DNA of 64,000 bases, taken from Heracleum sosnowskyi. Its lineage: Eukaryota > Streptophyta > Magnoliopsida > Apiales > Apiaceae. Under the pieces are notes generated by a model. It was not told where the DNA came from. It ran no database searches and saw only the letters and a list, made by a program, of their open reading frames with translations. A program made the translations under genes and the position numbers. Of this stretch, positions 20,941 to 31,390 are shown piece after piece. The stretch is taken from the NCBI GenBank assembly GCA_030848705.1, contig CM061244.1:48773190-48837189 (forward strand), in the 5' to 3' direction. The first letter of the stretch is position 1; the number at the start of each line of letters is the position of its first letter.

Positions 20941-23900
20941 TCAGAAATTCTCAAAGTTCATCATTCCAAGTTCATTCACTAATTTATTGAAAGTAGCTTC
21001 AGGTAGTGGCTTGGTGAATATATCAGCTAGTTGTTGATCAGTAGGAACAAAGTGAAGTTCAATTGTTCCTTCCAGAACTTGTTCTCTTATGAAGTGATAT
21101 CGAATACTGATGTGTTTAGTAAGAGAATGTTGAACTGGATTTCCTGTCATTGCAATAGCACTTTGGTTATCACAATAAATAGGGATTTTTGAGTATGACA
21201 GGCCATAATCTAACAACTGATTTCTCATCCACATTATATGAGCACAACAACTTCCTGCAGCAATGTACTCAGCTTCTGCAGTTGAAGTGGAAATGGATTT
21301 TTGCTTTTTACTGAACCATGAAAATAGTCTTCCACCCAAAAACTGACAGCTTCCTGAAGTACTTTTCCTGTCTATTTTGCATCCTGCAAAATCAGCATCT
21401 GAATAACCACACAACCCAAAATCTGATTCCCTTGAATACCAAAGGCCAAGTGAAGAAGTGCCTTTGAGATATCTGAAAATTCTTTTGACTGCAATCAGAT
21501 GGGGTTCTCTAGGTTTTGCTTGAAATCTTGCACACAGACAGGTTGCAAACATGATATCTGGTCTACTTGCAGTGAGATACAATAAAGAGCCAATCATTCC
21601 TCTGTAGTGAGTTACATCTACCTCAGCACCTTGATCAGGATCAAGTTTGGTAGCTGTAGCTATGGGAGTTGTAGCAGGAGAACTATCTTGCATGTTAAAC
21701 CTTGTCAATAAATTCCTTGTATATTTAGACTGATTGATAAAAATCCCTTCATCAGTCTGTTTAACTTGAAGACCAAGAAAGTAACTCATTTCTCCCATCA
21801 TGCTCATTTGATATCTTGACTGCATAAGCTTGGAAAACTTTTCACAAAGCTTATTGTTTGTTGACCCAAAAATGATATCATCAACATAAATCTGAACTAA
21901 CAACAAGTCCTTACCATGATTCAAATAAAATAGAGTTTTATCAATAGCACCTCTTTTGAATCCACTTTCCAGTAAGAATAGAGCTAAAGTTTCATACCAT
22001 GCTCTTGGAGCTTGCTTTAGTCCATAAAGTGCCTTATCCAATCTGTAGACATGATCTGGATAGTTAGGATCAATGAAACCAGGAGGTTGCTCAACATAGA
22101 CTTCTTCCTCCAGTTCTCCATTTAAGAAAGCACTTTTAACATCCATCTGGAAAACCTTGAATTTCTTATGTGCTGCATAAGCAAGAAATATCCTGATGGC
22201 TTCTAGTCTTGCAACAGGAGCAAAAGTTTCATCATAATCAATTCCCTCTTGTTGAGAATACCCCTTTGCAACTAGTCTTGCTTTGTTTCTGATTATTACT
22301 CCATCAGAATCAGTCTTGTTCTTGAAAATCCACTTTGTACCAACAATTGATCTATTCTTTGGTCTTGGTACCAGTTTCCAGACTTCATTTCTTTCAAATT
22401 CATTCAGTTCCTCTTGCATTGCAGTAACCCAATCAGTATCTTTAAGTGCATCTTCAACTTTCTTTGGCTCCTCCTTGGATAGAAAGTTATTGTATAGACA
22501 TTCATTTTGAGTTGCACTTCTTGTTTGAACACCTGCATCAGGATCCCCAATAATCAAATCAGGAGTATGACTTGCAGTCCATTTCCTCGCTGGTGTTAAA
22601 TTGTTTCTTGAAGTAGATGCTCTCCCTGGATTGGTGTTATCTTGATTTGAAGAACTTGCTTGTCTTGAAGCTCCCCCTGAATTATTGCTATGACCTCCTG
22701 ATAAGTTATCAGGATCATTACTTGAATCAGTATCTGAAGAATTCTGTCCTGATGATTGAGTTGACTCTGAACTTGTAGTAGAATGCTGTTGCTCCCCCTC
22801 AACATTAGCACTACTAGAAGTATTACTATTGATTGCATCATCAGTATTTGCACCATCAGCATCTGGTGTGTCATCTGGATTTGGTGACCCATCAGGATCT
22901 GATGTATGAACAGGATCTGATTCACTTTCCTCAGGTTCCTTGGTAGCTTCATTTTCAAAAATCAATCTATCATGAGAGTCTTCATAGATTCCTGCTATCT
23001 TCTTGTCATCAAAAGATACATTTATTGACTCCATGACAGTCCTTGTCCTCAAATTAAAAACTCTGAAGGCTCTTGATGCAGGATAGCCTATGAAAATTCC
23101 TTCATCAGCCTTTGTTTCAAATTTCCCTAGCTGTTCAGGATGAGTTCTGAGAACAAAACATTTACATCCAAACACATGCAGATGCTTCAGACTTGGTTTC
23201 TTCTCCTTGAGAGACTGATAAGGAGTAACACCATGCCTGTTTATTAATGTGAGATTTTGAGTATAGCATGTTGTGTTGACTGCTTCTGCCCAGAAATATG
23301 TAGGTAATTTTGCTTCTTCCAACATAGTTCTGCCAGCTTCAATAAGAGTTCTATTCTTCCTTTCAACTACTCCATTTTGCTGAGGTGTGCCAGGAGCAGA
23401 GAATTGTTGAATGATTCCTTTGTATTTGCAGAACTCTTCCATCTTTGAATTCTTAAATTCAGTACCATTATCACTTCTCAGTATCTTGACTTTGTACTTT
23501 GTGGTTGTATCAATCATTCTCACATGATCCAACAGAACTTCAGGAGTCTCATCTTTTCTGTGCAGAAAATACACCCAGGTGAATCTAGAATATTCATCAA
23601 CAATTACAAGAGTGTACCTTTTCTTACTGATGGACATGATGTTGACTGGACCAAATAAATCAAGATGTAGCATGTGATATGGTTCTTCAATAGAGGATTC
23701 TGATTTACTCTGGAATGATGTCCTTCTTTGTTTTGCTTTCTGACATGCATCACAGAGTCCATCAGGAGTATATAACACTTTTGGTAATCCTCTCACTAAA
23801 TCTTTCTTAACCAACTCATTGATGTTACTGAAGTTGAGATGGGAAAGCTTCTTGTGCCAATTCCAACTTTCATCTACTGATGCTTTACTAATCAGACAGG

Positions 23901-24279
23901 TAGGGGAGTCATCAGTATTTGATTGAATGTTGGCTTCATAAATGTTACCATGCCTGTAGCCAGTCAGAGCTATCTTTCATGTTTCTTTGCTGACTACTTC
24001 ACAATGTGTGGAATAGAAGTTGACATGATAACCTCTGTCACTGATTTGACTAATACTCAACAGGTTGTGTTTTAGTCCTTTCACTAGAGCTACTTTTTCA
24101 ATGATGACATTTCCAATGATTATATTGCCATATCCCAAGGTTTGTCCAATGTTGCCATCTCCATAAGACACAGTTGGGCCAGCTTTTTCCTCATATTCTG
24201 ATAACAGGGCTTTGTTTCCAGTCATGTGCACAGAACATCCACTATCCATGACTAACACATTTTTCTTTTTACCCTGCAA
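20941..24279 (-). pseudogene. Sirevirus pol: protease, integrase, RT, RNase H
   Basis: One frame from 24279, interrupted only by TGA at 23977-23979 between protease and integrase, probably a former CGA. Order: protease (MDSGCSVHMTG), GAG-pre-integrase (WNWHKKLSHLNF), integrase (DEYSRFTWVYF, DNGTEF, TPQQNGVVERKNR), an acidic linker with repeated PDG/DPD words, RT (FQMDVKSAFLNG, YVDDIIFGS) and RNase H (GYSDADFAG, STAEAEYIA, LTKHISIRYHF), ending at 20941. Residues around the active sites look intact. Pol is in a different frame from gag, and the pol frame is closed by TGA just upstream of 24279. Confidence 0.9.
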
Positions 24280-24295
24280 TCAGAATAGAAATACA

Positions 24296-26602
24296 CTAGT
24301 TAGAACATTTAGGAACCCATACTTGTTGGGTTCCTTTTCCATGCAATTTATTAACTTTCACAGCAGAAGACTTTCTGACTTTAGCAGTCCTGACAGGATT
24401 TACTCCATCAGGATTTGCTTTGTCAGTATCAGTATTAACAAAAGCATGTTCCAACTTGACATTCTTAACTCTATCAGACTTTGTACTATTATCAATCTTA
24501 GGCAGTGGATCATAAAAGTTATAGTACAAATCATGATAATCTTTAGAAGTATAAATAGAATGCCATATACTACCACAATGAAAACAGGACTTCTGTGGTT
24601 TATAAAATACTGATCTATTCCTAATATCAGACTTAGAAATATCAACAATCTTCTTCTTACTCTTCTTACAATCAATAGCAAGATGATTAGAGTTACCACA
24701 GTTAAAACAACACTTTCTAGGTGCATTTGGGATATATTTGTAACCATTGTTGATCCCAACTTTATCATTCCTGTTTCTCTTAACAGTAGATTCCTTTTTC
24801 TTATCTGTCACCTCACAGATTTTATCCTTAAGCTGTTTCTGAGACAATAGTCCTACATTTTTAGTGACTTTATTCAAGACAAGTTTAGACTTTATGATTT
24901 TAATTCCTTGAGTAGAAGTAGATCCCTTTTCAAAAGTAGAATTGGAATCCTTACCAAAAACAAAATTAACAGGAGTAATCTTAGATTTGGTTGCATCTAT
25001 AACATGTCTATAGGTCTTTGGACTGACTGTCTCATCAATGACAATTTTCTCTTTCAATTTCTTATCCTCATCTGACTTATATCCTAGACACTCTTTCCAA
25101 TTCTTAGAGGTATTAATCTCATGAAATTTCCTACCAGAGTCTGTCCAGGTTCTGATTTTCTCATTAGCATTTTCAAGTTCCTTTTCAAGAGCAGTACATT
25201 TGGATTTCATCTCTAAATACATGTGATTCACATTATCACATTCTTTTTGTACTTCTTGCATACGAGAAAATTCAGCTTCTAATATATCATTCCTTTTTCT
25301 AAGTTCAGACATCTCAGATAAGATCCTAGTATTTTCAGCAGTTTGACTTCTAAAGCTAATATATAATGACTTTAGAAAACGTCTTAACTCAGAAGCATTA
25401 TCAGTATCAAAATCAAAGATAGTATTTAGTACCTTATCATTAGGAGCAGAAATTACATCAGCGTTGGCCATTAGAGCATAGTTGACCACCTCAGTATCAG
25501 ATTCAGAGGAAGAGTCCATCCAATCCTTGCTTGATGTGATAAGTGCCTTTGTCTTCTTGCACTCAGAAGCAAAGTGACCCATACCATTGCACTTGTAGCA
25601 TCTAACCTTTGACTTGTCAAATTTGCTACTCATGCTGTCCTTTTTGATATACTTATCTTTGTTTGAGTTGAAAGCCTTTTTCTGAAAGTTGCCTTGTCTT
25701 CTATTCTTCCTGAACTTCATCCTCCTGAAGTTTCTGACAATCATAGCAACCATCTATTCCATGTCTGAGTCAGAAGAATCATCATCAGTATTGGCATCAG
25801 GATTGCCATCAGTATCCGATGAAGAGTCATCAGGATCTGACTCAACTATTCTTGTTTTACTTCTAGAGACCTCCATAGCTTTTCCTTTTGATTTAGCCTC
25901 TGCTTTCAAAGCAATTGATTTTGCCTTGCTGCTTTTCTTGTTCTTTCTCTGTTGGACTTCAAGATCATGTGTTCTTAGCATCCCATAGACTTCATCAAGA
26001 GACACAGTGTTAAGATCATACTGATGTCTAATGATCGAGGTCTGAGTGTCCCATTCTTCAGGTAAAGCTCTTAGAAACTTGGTGTTTGAATCTTCAGTTT
26101 AATATTCCTTGTCAACTAAAGATAAGCTGTTCAATAGTGTCAGAAATCTATCATATAGATCAGTTAGACTCTCATCAGGTCTTGCATCAAATTGTTCATA
26201 TTCTTGGATCAAAAGAGTCCTTCTGTTTTTCTTGACAGATGCAGATCCCTGGCACTGAGTTTCCAAAGTATCCCAGATTTCTTTTGAAGACTTGCATGCA
26301 ATCGCTCTGTTTGACATGACAGCATCAAGACTACTGTGTAAGATATTCTTTATCTTTGGTTCCCTAAGCATATGAGCTTTTTCTTCTGGAGTCCATTCAC
26401 TTTTAGCCTTGACCACATAATGTTCAGGTACTGTATCTGTTCGTTCTACAATCCTTGTAGGAATATATGGTCCATCACGAATCCTGTCTAAATAGTCAGG
26501 ATCCATAGCCTCCAGGTACATCAGCATCTTTACCCTCCATGTTGGATATTCTGATTTCTTCAATATGGGAATCTTCATGCTTTCATACTTGGTTGTCGAC
26601 AT
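24296..26602 (-). pseudogene. Sirevirus gag with two internal stops
   Basis: 768-codon frame starting MSTTKYESMKIPILKKSEYP, with premature TAA at 26099-26101 and TAG at 25754-25756, ending at TAG 24296-24298. The N-terminal part is a UBN2-type gag (WDTLETQCQG, LTDLYDRFLTLLNSL). Then come a basic/acidic segment (about 25990-25760), zinc knuckle CYKCNGMGHFASEC (about residue 335), a coiled-coil-like stretch (about 25370-25120) and two further Cys/His clusters (CFNCGNSNHLAIDC near 24700, CFHCGSIWHS near 24570). An extended gag with extra knuckles is typical of Sireviruses. It assembles the particle and binds element RNA. Confidence 0.88.
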
Positions 26603-26639
26603 CTTTAGATCGTATCTGATTCAGAATTAAATCAGTTTG

Positions 26640-26652
26640 CTCTGATACCAAT
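26640..26652 (-). other. Primer binding site of the Sirevirus
   Basis: Minus strand ATTGGTATCAGAGC directly after the 5' LTR, complementary to initiator tRNA-Met. Confidence 0.9.
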
Positions 26653-27207
26653 TGTTGCCCAGTAATAATCTATTGTAGAAGGGGGGTTGAATACAATAGT
26701 ATAAGATAATCGACTTCTTAATGTATATATCACAAATATGAAAGAAAGATAACAGCTTTATTAAATATGATATAAAACTGTTACAAACTCTCTCAAGAAA
26801 TTCTGATGTTCTTGAGAGCTGCTAGCTTACCAAAAACTCTCTCAAGAAATTCTATGTTCTTGAGAGCTTCTATCTTGATTCACATCGAACCAAAACCAAA
26901 ACTGTGTTTATATACTACACAGCTTCTCTATCAATGATAAGTCCTAATCAATTACAAAGATTGAAACCTATCCATAATTGATAGCTACATCCTACAAACC
27001 AGGAACCGACAGAATAAACTTCCATGTTTAACTAGACTCCAAATATAACTCGAAGTAGGAATCCTGATCAGCTTCCAGTCCTGATGATCAATCCTGATCC
27101 CAGTCCTGATATGTATCTTGATCCTGACGACCATGTAATCCTGATGACGTCAGCTATCCTGATCAGTTGAGTCTAGCTCCTGACGATCATTGAATTCTGA
27201 TCTAACA
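26653..27207 (-). repeat. 5' LTR of the Sirevirus
   Basis: 555 bp, three mismatches to the 3' LTR. TATA box at 26907-26914, four exact ATCCTGAT octamers in the last 150 bp on the plus strand, TSD ATGGC at 27208-27212. Confidence 0.95.
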
Positions 27208-27212
27208 ATGGC

Positions 27213-27825
27213 GGAAATGAGTTTGGTGTTAAAGTATTCAAAAATGATGCGGTTGAAGCTAACTACCGAAGAATGACTCCATCCAAATTCGTCAACAATG
27301 ATAATTATCTAAAATGGAAAAAGGATGATTACATTGTGGATGGTATGTCACTTCAGTATCAAAAAGCAGTAGCATTATGGTCCTTCAATGCTTTTCAGAA
27401 TTACGTTGATTAATTTGAGATGAAAATAACAAACTTGCACATAGATGGAAGACATCCATATTTGGTAGGCTTTTTTCATATCAAATTATTTTTAACAAAT
27501 GTTCTTGTCAAATTAAACATAATATAAATAATTGGTCCTTTTTTTGTTTAATTACAGAGAATGTGCAATGAGTTAGAAAAATTGTTCAAAGATTTGGAAG
27601 TTGGTAGCAATATACATCTTCGTTTCTCTGAAGATATGTGGCGGATTGATTTAGAATGGATAGACAATAGTTATGTGTTCGGTAGCAACTTGCATTCTTT
27701 TGCAGAAAAGGTTAAGCTTAAAGTTGGCGATACATTGGTGCTGTTTAAAACTCCTTCATCTGGAGATGATATTGTGAATGTCTGCTTGTTTAGTGGAAAT
27801 AAAGAAATCGTAGATGACAAAAGAG
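27213..27825 (+). pseudogene. B3 domain 1 end and B3 domain 2
   Basis: Exon 27213-27464 finishes domain 1 (NEFGVKVFKNDAVEANY), passes an in-frame TAA at 27411-27413 and ends HPYL on GTAGGC. Exon 27558-27825, after the acceptor AATTACAG, gives MCNELEKLFKDLEVG, IHLRFSEDMWRIDLEW, VGDTLVLFKTP and VNVCLF, a full B3 core. Joining the exons keeps the frame. Confidence 0.7.
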
Positions 27826-27923
27826 GTACATTTAACTTATAATTTCAACTATTTAAAATTTTAAAATATATTCCTCTGTAAAAACATAACAAAAACTGAT
27901 TATGTTTTTCTTTTAAAATTTAG

Positions 27924-28470
27924 AAAAAAAGTTCAATTCGAGAGATCCTTTCTGAAAGTTGTCACTCAACATTGTTTGGAAGGAGGCACAATGGTAAAAT
28001 TTGTTTAGTCAATGTCATCTTTTCGTTTGTTCGGATTACATATTACAACAACGTAGATAAAAATGTATTACTATATTTATATTTAGGCATTTTTAATTAT
28101 GTAATTCGCTCTTCATTTGTAGTTATTAATTATGGAAATGCTTTCTATATCAGTTTGTGCCAAAAAGAATAAAGGACAAATACGGCGATAAAGCTCAGAC
28201 TTATAAATGAACTTGAAGTCTGTAGTGAACGGTGGACTGTTCTGTACAATTATACTGATGGATATGTTGCAAAACTTGAGAAAATGATTGAGAGGTTCAA
28301 TCTTAGAATAAAGGAGACTATTGTTTTTAAATTTAATGACACTAATGTACTGTATGGGAGAATTTACAAATTGGATGGTAAAGAGATAGACTATGAGAAT
28401 CGCTCTGTCGATATTTCAGAAAATGGTCATGGAAATTGGTTTTGGGATGTCCACTGGAAATATGAATCAG
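27924..28470 (+). pseudogene. B3 domain 3
   Basis: Two exons: 27924 to about 27992 (LKVVTQHCLEGGTM, one base missing near 27947) and 28154-28470 (FVPKRIKDKYGD, then after a frameshift near 28190 WTVLYNYTDGYVAKL, LRIKETIVFKFND). It ends on GTTAGT, and a short linker exon may start at 28550. Recognisable as B3 but clearly decayed. Confidence 0.6.
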
Positions 28471-28736
28471 GTTAGTTGGTAAACTTCTCGTTACTGCTAA
28501 TGTCTTTAAAGTATATTATTGATTTCGTTACATTGTCAAACATTTATAGACACTGAAGACACTGTTGGTAGTGAAATATGTGGTGCGGAGAAGCTAAAAA
28601 ATTCCTGCACTACGAAATCCGTAAAAAAATATAACTCTACTCAACCTTTTCTTTGATTTTAAATACATAATAAATGAATTTGTAATGAAAAGTACATTTA
28701 ATTATGTGTTTGCAACATATAAACTTGTTTTGGCAG

Positions 28737-29192
28737 GCTCCCTTGTTTAACAGAAAGAATCCATTATTTGTTGTTGTTATGGACCGTGACTCAATGGTTT
28801 TCAATGAAATGGTATGTCCAGATGTAGGGTAAAAGTTAATATAGAATGTATGATATATGTATACATTTGGCAAATTGTGACCAAAATCCTTTTGCAGCCT
28901 TTTCAGATATTACCGGAAAGGTTGACTGTGGAGTGTTCTGAAAAAATACCACATAATGTCAAATTGATGTTGCCTAATGGACGTGAAATTCATGTACATT
29001 TCAATAGGAATGAACAGTGTCTAAGTCCTATGCATGAATTCATTAATGAATGCAAAAGACTCTTTGGTTCGACTATGGTATACTCTTATGAGGGCAGCGG
29101 AAAATTTCTTGTACATGTATTAAAGGAAGATTTTTGTGAGGTCGATTACTTCCCATTTAGAACTATTCCAAGGGCAAAAGTCTATGATCAAG
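28737..29192 (+). pseudogene. B3 domain 4
   Basis: Exon 28737-28811 (NPLFVVVMDRDSMVFNEM, donor GTATGT) joins exon 28898-29192 (acceptor TTTTGCAG), which carries IPHNVKLMLPNGREIHVHFN, LFGSTMVYSYEGSGKFLVHV and donor GTACGA. The reading frame is intact across this domain. Confidence 0.65.
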
Positions 29193-29305
29193 GTACGATA
29201 AACAAACCATGTTAAAAAAAGTATGTCTTCAGAATACATGATTAATCTATTTTGATTTATTATCATATGTAATTGTATTTATTTACATTTTGCTGTTCTT
29301 TGTAG

Positions 29306-29772
29306 ACAACATCAATGGAATTGGATGGAAATTTATTGTACTTGCAACTGGAACTACAATAGAGACTGGAGATATTGTAAGTTATTAACTGATGCAAATA
29401 ATATTATAAACAAATAAAATTTAAGAAAATTTAATTATTTACTAAACTCCCGTAAAAATAAATAATATAGTAAATCCTAATGTCAAAAATAATTTCTCTA
29501 TCTAAGGAAATCCTGAAAATATTCTGTAGAATGTTTGGAAGAAATATTCCGCAAAGTGTGAAGCTTCGTTTGTCAAACGGGAGAATAATCGATTGTCATT
29601 ACTTGCATGGAGAAAGAAAAATGGTGGGGCTATTGGAAATGGCGGAATCAGATACTCTACTGGAAAATGAATTACTATTGTTTGCTTATTGTGGAGGTGG
29701 AAATTTTGACATAATTATTTTTGATAATGGAAGAGTTGAAAAAAAAACTTCATGCCTATGAAAATGTGCCAG
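29306..29772 (+). pseudogene. B3 domain 5
   Basis: Exon 29306-29376 (NGIGWKFIVLATGTTIETGD) and exon from about 29507 (MFGRNIPQSVKLRLSNGRII, LLLFAYCGGGNFDIIIF). The frame is lost in an A9 run near 29740, just before a donor-like GTATGTG at 29773. The first exon's acceptor (TTTGTAG) and donor (GTAAGT) are good. Confidence 0.6.
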
Positions 29773-29895
29773 GTATGTGATGTGTATTCTTAGTACAATA
29801 GAATTATTTTATATAAAATAACGTGTGTACACCTGAATGTGCATGTTGAAATATAACATACTTGACAATTTACGGACATATAATTTTTTTATTAG

Positions 29896-30101
29896 AAACT
29901 GTGGAAGGAGAAGACATCGATCATGGAGGAACTAATTTGGAAAACTCTACTGGGAACCACGTATCTAATGCTGAAATGAACGAAGCTGAATTGGAAAACA
30001 TCTATGCAGAAGAAGCTGCTGAAATAGCAATTGACGATGTTCAAATGGTTTTTTCCTCAATCATGACAAAGTGTAATATAAATAACACATCACATGGAGC
30101 G
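29896..30101 (+). pseudogene. B3 domain 6, first exon
   Basis: After the acceptor TTATTAG: acidic linker (EAELENIYAEEAAEIAIDD) and the first strand of a B3 domain (MVFSSIMTKCNINNTSHGA). The exon should end at GCG with donor GTATGA, but the Tat element sits on that donor; the remaining donor bases follow the element at 42513. Confidence 0.65.
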
Positions 30102-30104
30102 GAT

Positions 30105-31335
30105 TGTTATAGCCAAAATTCGATAATGGGTTTTTTAGGATAGATCGGGTCAAGTAAAATCCAAAATGTGAATGTAATTAGGGTTAGAGAGAATTGGGAC
30201 TTTCCCTCGTAAGGGTAGGGGCGCATCCTCTACTCCTTGAGGGCGAGTCCTCATGATAGTAATAGTTTGATGATCTTATTAAGTTGAAATCCAGAGCTCG
30301 TCCTTATAGGGGAGAGAGCGCCTAACCCCTAATGATAGGCTTGACAGAGGCATGAGACAAACACAAGGAAGACTCAAGACTTGTCCTCATGGGGATAAGG
30401 GCGCGCCCTTTGGGCCATCCATCCCTCGAGGGTGCGTCCTCTTGCTTTTGAAGTGGCAACTTGATGATGAATGATGGTTCCCTTGGCTTGGCATTGGTAA
30501 AATATTGAAGAAATTCCCTCCTAGGATGTGCCCTAGGAGGGGAATGTCCATGGCTGAAGACCTCCTCATGTATTCAATGGGTGCGCCCTCATTGGGGATG
30601 TGGGGTTAATCTTGGTGTGTGTTTTGGGAGCTCTGTTCCTGTACTCAATGGGCGTGTCCTCATTGGGGAACTTTGGAGTAATCTTGCACTTTGCACCCAA
30701 ACACTTGGGATCACTTGTCCTGCTATCTGGTGGGTGCTTCTCATTCGGGGGACAAGGATGCGTCTAGCATTTAAGGTAAGTCATGGCTATACCTGTGTCT
30801 ATGAATTAAGGAAATAGTTGGTAATGGATAGGACTAGTCCTCGACGGGGGAAGTTTCCTTATCCATGAAGTCCTGACGTCATAGATAAGCCTTGGGCCTT
30901 TGTGACTAGGCCTTATCGTTAGACATTCTTAAAGTGAGCTAAAACTCTAAGTAAGGAAATATAAGGAAGACCTACGTTTAAGTATGGAAGGTGTCCTATA
31001 CATGGAAGGCGGTGGAAAAGTCTTACGTCTAAGCATGGAAAGGCAGTAGAAGACTTCGGATGGGCTCCGAAGATCAGAGACCAAGCCCATGGAGGAAACT
31101 TCCTCCCCAAGAACTACGTTGGCTTGATTCCCTATAAAAGGGATACGTAGGCAAATTGTAAGGGGTCGAAGGTTGAGAGCTTTAAGGCAGCCAACATAAA
31201 CCCTAAGCAATCTCAGCCACCAATTAAGCACAACCACCATACTCCGACGAATTCACCACCTAAGGACCACCGTTGTAGATCTTAATTCCGGCGACGAACC
31301 TCGAATTTTGTTAATACCAAATTCCTCCGTTAACA
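30105..31335 (+). repeat. 5' LTR of the Tat element
   Basis: 1231 bp, TGTTATAGCC...CGTTAACA. Homology with the 3' LTR starts only at 30267; the first 162 bp have no partner on the right. It lacks a 40-bp block present in the 3' LTR (about 41470-41510). TATAAAAG at 31133-31140. Confidence 0.85.
31133..31140 (+). promoter_or_regulatory. TATA box in the Tat 5' LTR
   Basis: TATAAAAG, 202 bp before the LTR end, at exactly the same distance as TATAAAAG 42310-42317 in the 3' LTR. Confidence 0.7.
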
Positions 31336-31337
31336 AA

Positions 31338-31355
31338 TTGGTGCTAGAAGGAGGG
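31338..31355 (+). other. Primer binding site region of the Tat element
   Basis: TTGGTGCTAGAAGGAGGG starts two bases after the LTR end (AACA). It is not complementary to initiator Met tRNA; Tat elements use other tRNAs. I cannot name the tRNA. Confidence 0.6.
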
Positions 31356-31390
31356 GGCGCTAATTAAGATCTAAATCTTTGGAGGAGAAG

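Larger units (their letters stand above)
15188..27207 (-). mobile_element. Ty1/copia Sirevirus-like retrotransposon, full length, recent
   Basis: 12,020 bp with 555-bp LTRs (15188-15742 and 26653-27207) that differ at only three positions, TGTT...AACA ends and a perfect 5-bp TSD. On the minus strand: 5' LTR, initiator-Met PBS, gag, pol, a 1.2-kb spacer with an opposite-strand ORF, a long 3' ORF in the env-like position, polypurine tract, 3' LTR. The RT/RNase H words YRGMIGSLLYLTASRPDIMF and the extra ORF after pol fit Sireviruses; the LTR is short for that group. Five in-frame nonsense codons make this copy defective. The octamer ATCCTGAT or its complement occurs at least 31 times along it. 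Confidence 0.93.

Noticed and set aside
26640..26652. tRNA-like match (also at 5797 and 11319)
   Set aside because: Only the 12-14 bp primer binding sites complementary to initiator tRNA; no tRNA fold.
15188..27207. CRISPR-like array suggested by the recurring octamer
   Set aside because: Repeats are only 8 bp, irregularly spaced, on both strands and partly coding; the host is a plant.
30919..31240. Minus-strand ORFs in the Tat LTR, repeated at 42124-42417
   Set aside because: LTR duplicates with no coding signature; they overlap the LTR TATA box.
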